A DNA stretch of 7,837 nucleotides from Paracoccaceae bacterium (lineage in GTDB: Bacteria; Pseudomonadota; Alphaproteobacteria; Rhodobacterales; Rhodobacteraceae). Below are positions 1-5,617 of this stretch, piece after piece. The stretch spans positions 1-7,837 of the forward strand of contig PXDM01000534.1 of NCBI GenBank assembly GCA_003565055.1, written 5' to 3'. Each line of letters starts with the position of its first letter. Position 1 is the first letter of the stretch. Under the pieces are notes generated by a model. The model made no database searches, was not told the origin of the DNA, and was given only the letters and a program-made list of their open reading frames with translations. Both the position numbers and the translations under genes were made by a program.

Positions 1-1132
1 CATGTCCAATGCCTTTGCGCAGAAGATGGCGGGGCTGGAGGCCGAGATCCACGAACTGGCAGGCGAGAGCTTCAATGTCGGCAGCCCCAAGCAATTGGGC
101 GAAATTCTGTTTGACAAGATGGGGCTGGAGGGCGGCAAGAAAGGCAAGACCGGGGCCTATGCGACGGGCGCGGATATCTTGGAGGATCTGGCCGCCGAGG
201 GCCATGACCTGCCCGCCCGCGTGCTCGACTGGCGGCAGCTCTCCAAGCTGAAATCGACCTATACGGACGCGCTGCAGGACCATATCCACCCGGATACGGG
301 CCGCGTGCATACGTCCTATGTGATCACCGGGGCGGTGACGGGGCGGCTGTCCTCGACCGATCCGAACCTGCAGAATATCCCGATCCGGTCAGAGGAAGGC
401 CGCCGCATCCGCACGGCCTTTGTGGCCGAGCCGGGCAACAAGCTGGTCGCGCTGGATTACAGCCAGATCGAGCTGCGGATTCTGGCGCATATCGCGGGCA
501 TCGACAGCCTGAAAGCGGCCTTCCGCGAGGGACAGGATATCCACGCGATGACGGCCTCGGAGATGTTCAACGTGCCCATGGCCGAGATGACGCCCGAGAT
601 TCGGCGGCAGGCCAAGGCGATCAATTTCGGCGTGATCTACGGGATTTCGGGCTTCGGGCTCGCGCGCAACCTGCGCATCCCGCGGGCCGAGGCGCAGGGC
701 TTCATCGACCGCTATTTCGAACGCTTCCCCGGCATCCGCGCCTATATGGACGACACTGTGGCCTTCGCGAAAAAGGAAGGCCGGGTCGAGACGCTCTTCG
801 GTCGCCGCATCCACACACCCGAGATCAACACCAAAGGCCCCGGCGCGGGCTTCGCCAAGCGCGCGGCGATCAACGCGCCCATTCAGGGCACCGCCGCTGA
901 TATCATCCGCCGCGCGATGATCCGCCTGCCCGATGTGATCGCGGATCTGCCCGCAAAGATGCTCTTGCAGGTGCATGACGAACTGGTCTTCGAGGTCGCG
1001 GAAGACGCCGTGGAGGATGTGATCGCTAGAGTGCGCGCGGTGATGGAGGCCGCCGCCGAGCCGGTTGTGAAGCTCAGCGTGCCGCTTGTCGTGGATGCAG
1101 GCATGGGCGACACTTGGGCCGAGGCGCATTGA
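1..1132 (+). CDS. polA: DNA polymerase I, C-terminal polymerase domain (5'-truncated)
   Basis: Family A DNA polymerase, used in excision repair and in replacing Okazaki-fragment primers. Only the thumb, palm and fingers are visible (376 residues, reading frame from base 2). Bacterial Pol I is about 930 residues, so the 5'-nuclease and 3'-5' exonuclease regions lie off the left edge. The ATG at base 2 is an internal Met, because the residues after it already align with the thumb helices of E. coli Pol I. Numbering from that Met, I see the thumb GSPKQLGEILF (27-37), the LKSTYTD and TGRLSSTDPNLQNIP blocks, and motif A DYSQIELR (152-159) with metal-binding Asp152 and steric-gate Glu157. Motif B follows, with Arg201, Lys205, Phe209 and Tyr213 matching E. 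coli R754, K758, F762 and Y766. Motif C is QVHDELVFE, with catalytic Asp326 and Glu327. Phe209 predicts normal discrimination against dideoxynucleotides. All core residues are present, so the domain looks intact. It converges on the adenine deaminase gene. Confidence 0.97.
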   Translation, partial: MSNAFAQKMAGLEAEIHELAGESFNVGSPKQLGEILFDKMGLEGGKKGKTGAYATGADILEDLAAEGHDLPARVLDWRQLSKLKSTYTDALQDHIHPDTGRVHTSYVITGAVTGRLSSTDPNLQNIPIRSEEGRRIRTAFVAEPGNKLVALDYSQIELRILAHIAGIDSLKAAFREGQDIHAMTASEMFNVPMAEMTPEIRRQAKAINFGVIYGISGFGLARNLRIPRAEAQGFIDRYFERFPGIRAYMDDTVAFAKKEGRVETLFGRRIHTPEINTKGPGAGFAKRAAINAPIQGTAADIIRRAMIRLPDVIADLPAKMLLQVHDELVFEVAEDAVEDVIARVRAVMEAAAEPVVKLSVPLVVDAGMGDTWAEAH

Positions 1133-1141
1133 CGCGGGCCA

Positions 1142-1174
1142 CCGGGGCTCTGCCCCGGACCCCGGGATATTTTC
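1142..1174 (+). terminator. Probable polA terminator within a Rhodobacterales-type GC-hairpin motif
   Basis: Ten bases after the polA stop lies a perfect 7-bp stem with a 3-nt TCT loop (1142-1148 pairing with 1152-1158). A second 5-bp stem with loop ACC (1154-1158 with 1162-1166) overlaps it and is followed at once by ATATTTTC. The two stems share bases and cannot form together. The second, with its T-rich tail, has the shape of a rho-independent terminator for polA. The arrangement GGGGCTCTGCCCC, then CCCCGGGATATTTT, then AAAGATGAAAG resembles an intergenic element I recall next to many Rhodobacteraceae genes; this is recollection, not a search. It may also end the opposing adenine deaminase transcript, but no strong T tract is seen in that direction. 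Confidence 0.6.
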
Positions 1175-1195
1175 ACAAAGATGAAAGGGTTCGGG

Positions 1196-2884
1196 TTAAA
1201 TTAGGGTGAATGCGTCCACATCGACCATGCCGTGATCGGTGATCTTGAGATGCGGGATCACCGGAAGCGCGATGAAGGCCAGTTGCAGGAACGGCTCCTC
1301 TAAGGTCACACCGAGGGATTTGGCAGCATCGCGCAAGGCGCTGAGATCGGCATGGACCTGCTCATAGGGATTGAGTGACATCAGCCCGGCAACGGGCAGC
1401 GGCAATTCGGCGAGCACGGCGTCAGCCGTGGCCACGACGAAGCCCCCTTCGATCTGTGACAGGCGGTTGACCGCCCGCGCGAGTGCCTCGTAATCGACGC
1501 CGACCGCGACGATATTGTGGTGATCATGCGCGACAGTGGCCGCGATGGCGCCCTTTTGCAGCCCAAAGCCGCGCACGAAGCCGGTGGCGATATTGCCATT
1601 CTTGGCGTGGCGCTCGATCACGGCGACACGGGCCAGGTCGCGCGCGGGATCGGGGCGTTTGTCGCCCTCCTCGGGCGTAATCTCTTCGCGCAGGTGTTCG
1701 GTGATGATCTTGCCTTCGAGAATGCCAATCACCGGGGTCTGGAGGGTGGAGTCCTCGCAGCGGAAATCCTGCGCGGTGACCTTGGGCGCGCGGACAGAAT
1801 GGCGCGCGACAGGGTCTATCAGGGTGCGCGCGGCGAAGGCATCCTCGCACACGAGTTGGCCCGCGCAGAGGACAAGCGACGCGCGGCACGCGGCCAGATC
1901 CGACAGGGCCACGATATCGGCGCGTTTGCCCGGTGCGATCTGGCCGCGATCCTTCAGCCCGAAAGCCTCGGCCGCCGAAAGCGTCGCTGCGCGGTAGACG
2001 GCGAGCGGGTCGCAGCCCAGCGCGATCAGCGCGCGGATCATGTGGTCGAGATGGCCATGCTCGGCAATATCGAGCGGGTTGCGGTCATCGGTGCACAGGC
2101 ACATATAGGGCGCGGTCACGGGCGTCAGCAGCGGCGCGAGGGCCACCATATCCTTGCTCACCGAACCTTCGCGGATCAGGCAACGCAGGCCCTTTTGCAG
2201 CTTCTCGCGCGCCTCATCCGCAGAAGTCGATTCGTGTTCCGTGCGGATGCCCGCCGTCACATAGGCATTCAGATCCCGCCCGGAGAGAAGCGGCGCGTGG
2301 CCGTCGATATGACGGCCTGCGAAAGCATGGAGCTTGGCCATGCAGCCGGGGTCGCGGTGGATCACACCGGGGAAATTCATGAATTCCGCCAGCCCGATGA
2401 CCTGCGGATGATCCGCCAGCGCCAGCAGATCCGACGCGTCAAGCGCAGCGCCTGCGGTTTCCATGTGGGTCGAGGGCACGCAGGAGGACAGGTTCAGGCG
2501 GATATCCATGACCGTCCGCGTCGCGGCCTCAAGGAAATAGGCGATCCCCGCGCGCCCCGCGACATTGGCGATTTCATGAGGGTCGCAAATCGCCGTGGTC
2601 ACGCCACGCGGGGCCACGCAGCGATCGAATTCAAACGGCGTCACCAGCGAGGATTCGATATGCAAATGCGTGTCGATGAAGCCCGGCACCAGCGTCTGGC
2701 CGGGCAGTTCGAGCACCTCGAGCGCCTCATATTCAGCCCCAATGCCGATGATAATCCCTTCGGATATCGCCACATCGCCCGCGATCCGCGCACCGGTCAC
2801 CGTGCAGAGCACCTCGGCCCCGCGCAAGACGAGGTCAGCGGGGATTTCACCACGGGCAGCGGCGATGCGGGTCTCGAGCGTCAT
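1196..2884 (-). CDS. ade: Adenine deaminase (amidohydrolase superfamily)
   Basis: Hydrolyses adenine to hypoxanthine and ammonia in purine salvage; expected to be cytoplasmic. With the chosen start it has 562 residues, close to bacterial AdeC/Ade enzymes (about 560-590). Metal-site motifs of the family are visible: HLHIESS with His73, His75 and Glu77; CDPHEIANV (100-108); AEFMN with Glu167; HIDGHAP with His192 and His196; TEHEST with Glu216 and His217; and CTDDR with Asp266 and Asp267. The C-terminal family block AHDHHNIVAVG (452-462) follows, and the protein ends at LI. A TTG at 2932 would add 16 basic residues, but that extension runs through two hairpins. The ATG at 2884 has AAAAGGA seven bases upstream and fits the family N-terminus. 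The sulfotransferase gene ends 52 bp upstream on the same strand, so co-transcription is possible, though the functions are unrelated. Nothing suggests damage. Other amidohydrolases are excluded by the adenine-deaminase-specific C-terminal part. Confidence 0.95.
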   Translation of the reverse strand: MTLETRIAAARGEIPADLVLRGAEVLCTVTGARIAGDVAISEGIIIGIGAEYEALEVLELPGQTLVPGFIDTHLHIESSLVTPFEFDRCVAPRGVTTAICDPHEIANVAGRAGIAYFLEAATRTVMDIRLNLSSCVPSTHMETAGAALDASDLLALADHPQVIGLAEFMNFPGVIHRDPGCMAKLHAFAGRHIDGHAPLLSGRDLNAYVTAGIRTEHESTSADEAREKLQKGLRCLIREGSVSKDMVALAPLLTPVTAPYMCLCTDDRNPLDIAEHGHLDHMIRALIALGCDPLAVYRAATLSAAEAFGLKDRGQIAPGKRADIVALSDLAACRASLVLCAGQLVCEDAFAARTLIDPVARHSVRAPKVTAQDFRCEDSTLQTPVIGILEGKIITEHLREEITPEEGDKRPDPARDLARVAVIERHAKNGNIATGFVRGFGLQKGAIAATVAHDHHNIVAVGVDYEALARAVNRLSQIEGGFVVATADAVLAELPLPVAGLMSLNPYEQVHADLSALRDAAKSLGVTLEEPFLQLAFIALPVIPHLKITDHGMVDVDAFTLI

Positions 2885-2890
2885 GGGCCT

Positions 2891-2898
2891 GTCCTTTT
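2891..2898 (-). promoter_or_regulatory. Ribosome binding site deciding the ade start
   Basis: On the minus strand AAAAGGAC lies with its AGGA core seven bases before the ATG at 2884. This good Shine-Dalgarno sequence favours that ATG over the upstream in-frame TTG at 2932. It begins directly after the hairpin at 2899-2913. Confidence 0.7.
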
Positions 2899-2936
2899 GC
2901 GCCACTCTGGCGCGGGCTTGGCGCGCGCGCAAGCCC
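2899..2936 (-). other. Two tandem hairpins in the sulfotransferase-ade gap
   Basis: Directly behind the sulfotransferase stop is a perfect 7-bp inverted repeat (2914-2920 with 2930-2936, arms GGGCTTG/CAAGCCC) around an alternating GC loop of nine bases. It abuts a second perfect inverted repeat, GCGCCA/TGGCGC with a 3-nt loop (2899-2904 with 2908-2913), which ends at the ade Shine-Dalgarno. Neither is followed by a T run on the minus strand; the second is followed by AAAA. A classical intrinsic terminator is therefore unlikely. They could stabilise the upstream message, mark an RNA processing point, or modulate ade translation. Confidence 0.5.
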
Positions 2937-3545
2937 TCAGCCCGGCGCGGATGTCAGGGCGCTGTCATAAAGGGCGTAATCTTCGGCAAAGCGCTCTTGC
3001 AGGCGGCGGCGCAACGCGGGCGACAGGGTCACGGCCCAATCGGGCGAGACATTGTGGCGCTCAAGCTCCACGGGCAGGCCGAGCCGCGCGCTCAGGTAAT
3101 CGAGGAAGGCGGGCATGGCGTCATAGCGAAAAATATGCTGCACACGCGCGCCGGTCTTGGGATGGGTCAGGAAGCGCGACTGGCGTCCGACCGCGGCAAA
3201 AGGCGGTTGCGGATCATCGAGATACCCCGTGACAAATTCATCGAAACTCAGGCCGCGCGTGCTGCGCGGTTTGCCGTCGAGCCAGGCCCCGTGGCGAAAG
3301 CGAAACCAACTGCTCAGCCAGTCCTCGGGCGCGCGGATCAGCGCCACGGTTTCGGGAACGCGGTCGGTGAACATCAAAATGGCCTTCTCGACACGCCATT
3401 GATAGCGCTGGAAAATGCAATGCTTGAAATTGGGGTCATTCTGGAAAACGATATCGGCCTTGGCGCTCAGGGCGCGCTCGATGGCCGTGCTGCCGGTCTT
3501 GGGCGTCGCCAGAAAAGCCAGACCTGCCTGGTGGAAATAGAGCAT
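2937..3545 (-). CDS. Small sulfotransferase-family protein
   Basis: Predicted PAPS-dependent sulfotransferase of 202 residues; the acceptor cannot be read from sequence. The 5'-phosphosulfate-binding loop is ATPKTGSTAIERAL (13-26), with Lys16, Gly18, Ser19 and Thr20. The 3'-phosphate-binding region is IRAPEDWLSSWFR (70-82), with Arg71 and Ser79. HNVS (164-167) and the basic/acidic helix ending in EDYALYD (188-194) match the usual C-terminal end of such enzymes. No signal peptide or membrane segment is evident, so cytosolic action is likely. ATGs at 3656 and 3665 would overlap the end of the glycosyltransferase gene and add an Arg-rich tail absent from the fold. The ATG at 3545 has GAGGG just upstream and starts right before the PAPS-binding strand, so I prefer it. 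It lies 55 bp behind the glycosyltransferase gene on the same strand, which hints that it may modify a carbohydrate; that is inference. Confidence 0.82.
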   Translation of the reverse strand: MLYFHQAGLAFLATPKTGSTAIERALSAKADIVFQNDPNFKHCIFQRYQWRVEKAILMFTDRVPETVALIRAPEDWLSSWFRFRHGAWLDGKPRSTRGLSFDEFVTGYLDDPQPPFAAVGRQSRFLTHPKTGARVQHIFRYDAMPAFLDYLSARLGLPVELERHNVSPDWAVTLSPALRRRLQERFAEDYALYDSALTSAPG

Positions 3546-3600
3546 CCTGCCCTCAAGCGCTGTGAACCGCGCCCTTGCTAGCGCGATCCGGGCGCAAGGT

Positions 3601-5550
3601 CTACGGCGTGGCCGAGGAAATCTGTGCGACCGTGATGCTGTCGCAAGCCGCTTCATGCTCACCATGGGCGGTCTTGTCCCAGTAGAAGGGCGCGGAAATC
3701 AGCTCCCAAAGCGCTTTGTAGACCGCAAGCACTGCGAGCGGGAAATACCCGTGCAGCGTCGGCAACCACAGGCGCAGCGACCTGTGACGCGGGGCCTGCA
3801 GCGCGAGATAACCCACCGTGAGGGTCACGGCCTCCGAGAACAGAAACACTGCGATGAAACCCGCGATCACGCCAGAACCCGCGATGTCCTGGATCGGGTG
3901 CGGGATGCCGAAGGAGATCAGCACGAAGGCCCAGAGCAGCGGCGCGAACATGAATTGCACCAAAGTGCCCAGAAACAGCACCTGCACCCCGAAAAACCGC
4001 CAGGCCCCGAGTTGCGCCCATAACTGCCGGGGCGCGCGCATATGGACGAGCCATGTCACCGCATAGCCCTTGAGCCAGCGCGAGCGTTGCTTGACCCAGG
4101 GAATCGCGCGGCAATTGGCTTCCTCCATCGTCACTGTGTCGAGAAGCTCAGTGTAATAGCCGTGCCGTGCGAGCCGGATGCCGAGATCAGCATCCTCGGT
4201 CACGTTATGCGCATCCCAGCCACCGAGGCGTTCCAGAATATCGCGGCGAAAAAACAGCGTCGTGCCGCCAAGCGGCACGGCCAGCCCCAGCCGCTGCAAC
4301 CCCGGCAAGACCATGCGAAACCAGGTCGCATATTCCATGGTGAAACAGCGCGAGAGCCAATTGATGCGCGGATTGTAGAAATCGAGCACACCCTGCACGC
4401 AAGCGAGCGTCGGCGGGCCGTTCTGGAAGCAGCGCACGACACGGTGGACCTGATCGGGCTCGGGCGCGTCCTCGGCATCATAGACGCCGATGATCGAGCC
4501 GCGCGCAAACAGCATCGCGAAATTCAGCGCGCGTGGCTTGGTTTTCAGCGGCGCATCGGGGACAGGAATCACGCGCATCCAGCGCGGCAGGGCACAACGG
4601 TCGAGCGCCGCGCGGGTCGCATGGTCGTTTTCTTCCACCACCAGCAGAATATCGAGCAGATCGCGCGGCCATGTGAGTCGCGACAGGCGGTTGATCAGTC
4701 GCGGCACCACGCGCGGCTCCTTGTAGAGCGGCACCATGATCGACACGATCGGTTGGCGGTGCCGCACGACATTGTTGCCCGGCACAGGGCTGGGCGGCCG
4801 CATGCGGTCGCGCATCACGGCCACAGCGGCGGCCAGTTTCAGGCTGGTGATCAGGAGCAGGAAAACCGTGGTGAACACCGTCAGAACGCTCATGGTGATC
4901 AGCGGTTGCCAGAGCGCGCAGCATGCCAGCGCCAGCAAGCTCATGCCCAGCACGCGCCCGAACCGTTGTCCACGCATGACGCGGCAGCTTTCCATCTCCG
5001 GCACGCATGTTTCGGCCCAGAGTTTCAGCCTGCTGCGCCGGATGCGCAGGATCGTGTGATGCAGATCAGTTTCGCTGATCAGCACCATCACCACCTGCCC
5101 GAAAAGCGCTTCGAGTTCGGCGCGGATGCGCGAGAATTCCGCCGGTCGCGCGCTCGCGACCAAAGTCACATCCCCTGCCCGCGCCCAGGGCAGGCAATTG
5201 AGCAAGAGGCAGCGCTGCATCCCGAAACGGTCCATCAGTTCCGGGTCCGGCAAAGGGTCGTTTCTGCCAAACACCCGCGTGTCATATTGCTGCGAGAGCG
5301 CAGCGGTCAGGTCCGCTTCCGTCACCATGCCATGCGCAAGCAGAATATCCCCGAGGATCCCGGCCTGTTTCGACTGGATTTCGAGCGCGCGCATCAGGCT
5401 GTCTTCGGACAAGACCCCCATATCGCGCAGAATACGCCCGAGCGGTTTGGGCGCGTCGCCACGTTTGCGCTCGATGACCAGCTCGAGAGCAGGCCGAATC
5501 GGGACCCTGCGCCGCGCTGATTCCTCTTTCGCCGCCGTGATGACCTGCAT
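3601..5550 (-). CDS. Membrane family-2 glycosyltransferase with N-terminal MshEN-like domain
   Basis: Processive-type GT2 polysaccharide synthase of 649 residues, XagB-like in layout. Residues 37-59 and 66-88 are two tandem copies of the MshEN pattern (LGxIL...G...E..L..AL..Q). This domain is known from GspE/MshE ATPases and from NfrB, where it binds c-di-GMP. Two membrane segments follow at about 199-246, then the catalytic domain: VPLYKEP (273-279), VVEEND with Asp309, VYDAED with Asp358 and Asp361, TEDAD with Asp453, and QRSRW (488-492), the QxxRW signature of processive synthases. About three more membrane helices lie at 520-547, 558-584 and 596-618. The product sugar is not deducible. 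A TTG at 5586 would add 12 residues; I chose the ATG at 5550, with GAGG eight bases upstream. The sulfotransferase gene follows after 55 bp. A CtrA-like site lies upstream. No periplasmic or outer-membrane export gene is visible nearby, unlike typical cellulose or PNAG operons. Confidence 0.9.
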   Translation of the reverse strand: MQVITAAKEESARRRVPIRPALELVIERKRGDAPKPLGRILRDMGVLSEDSLMRALEIQSKQAGILGDILLAHGMVTEADLTAALSQQYDTRVFGRNDPLPDPELMDRFGMQRCLLLNCLPWARAGDVTLVASARPAEFSRIRAELEALFGQVVMVLISETDLHHTILRIRRSRLKLWAETCVPEMESCRVMRGQRFGRVLGMSLLALACCALWQPLITMSVLTVFTTVFLLLITSLKLAAAVAVMRDRMRPPSPVPGNNVVRHRQPIVSIMVPLYKEPRVVPRLINRLSRLTWPRDLLDILLVVEENDHATRAALDRCALPRWMRVIPVPDAPLKTKPRALNFAMLFARGSIIGVYDAEDAPEPDQVHRVVRCFQNGPPTLACVQGVLDFYNPRINWLSRCFTMEYATWFRMVLPGLQRLGLAVPLGGTTLFFRRDILERLGGWDAHNVTEDADLGIRLARHGYYTELLDTVTMEEANCRAIPWVKQRSRWLKGYAVTWLVHMRAPRQLWAQLGAWRFFGVQVLFLGTLVQFMFAPLLWAFVLISFGIPHPIQDIAGSGVIAGFIAVFLFSEAVTLTVGYLALQAPRHRSLRLWLPTLHGYFPLAVLAVYKALWELISAPFYWDKTAHGEHEAACDSITVAQISSATP

Positions 5551-5553
5551 TAA

Positions 5554-5563
5554 CCCTGCCTCT
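5554..5563 (-). promoter_or_regulatory. Ribosome binding site for the glycosyltransferase gene
   Basis: On the minus strand AGAGGCAGGG precedes the ATG at 5550; its GAGG is eight bases and its AGGG three bases from the start codon. It supports this ATG over the upstream TTG at 5586. Confidence 0.55.
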
Positions 5564-5593
5564 GATCTCAGACGCAGAAATATCAACGGATCA

Positions 5594-5611
5594 TTAACAA
5601 GCCATTAACCA
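5594..5611 (+). promoter_or_regulatory. CtrA-type binding site upstream of the glycosyltransferase
   Basis: The plus strand reads TTAACAAGCCATTAACCA, an exact TTAA-N7-TTAA with the extended TTAACCA half. This is the consensus of the alphaproteobacterial response regulator CtrA, which controls cell cycle, motility and surface structures. It lies 43 bp before the preferred start of the minus-strand glycosyltransferase gene and just past the end of the aldehyde dehydrogenase gene, where a promoter would be expected. A weak candidate -10 element GATATT sits at 5579-5584 on the minus strand. The motif is seen; binding and direction of control are inferred. Confidence 0.6.
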
Positions 5612-5617
5612 CGCTGA

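Noticed and set aside
2..4. ATG at base 2 as the start of polA
   Set aside because: The protein aligns through this Met with the thumb region of full-length Pol I; the gene is cut by the window edge.
389..1129. 246-codon open frame antisense to polA
   Set aside because: It mirrors the conserved polymerase motifs on the other strand and shows no domain of its own.
1517..3232. 571-codon open frame on the plus strand opposite ade and the sulfotransferase
   Set aside because: It is antisense to a clearly identified enzyme, its protein is rich in Arg, His and Gly without any family motif, and such long shadow frames are usual in high-GC DNA.
3573..3599. Inverted repeat CCTTGC/GCAAGG between the glycosyltransferase and the sulfotransferase
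   Set aside because: Only six base pairs around a 15-nt loop and no T run on the minus strand, so a terminator call is not supported.
3546..3665. N-terminal extension of the sulfotransferase from ATG 3665 or 3656
   Set aside because: It overlaps the glycosyltransferase end, is Arg-rich, and lies outside the sulfotransferase fold; the ATG at 3545 has a better ribosome site.
4042..5520. 492-codon open frame on the plus strand opposite the glycosyltransferase
   Set aside because: Low-complexity His/Arg/Gln-rich product with no recognisable fold; a codon-bias shadow of the GT2 gene.
5551..5617. Glycosyltransferase as the second gene of an operon with the aldehyde dehydrogenase
   Set aside because: Same strand and short gap allow read-through, but the CtrA-like site in the gap and unrelated functions favour a separate promoter.
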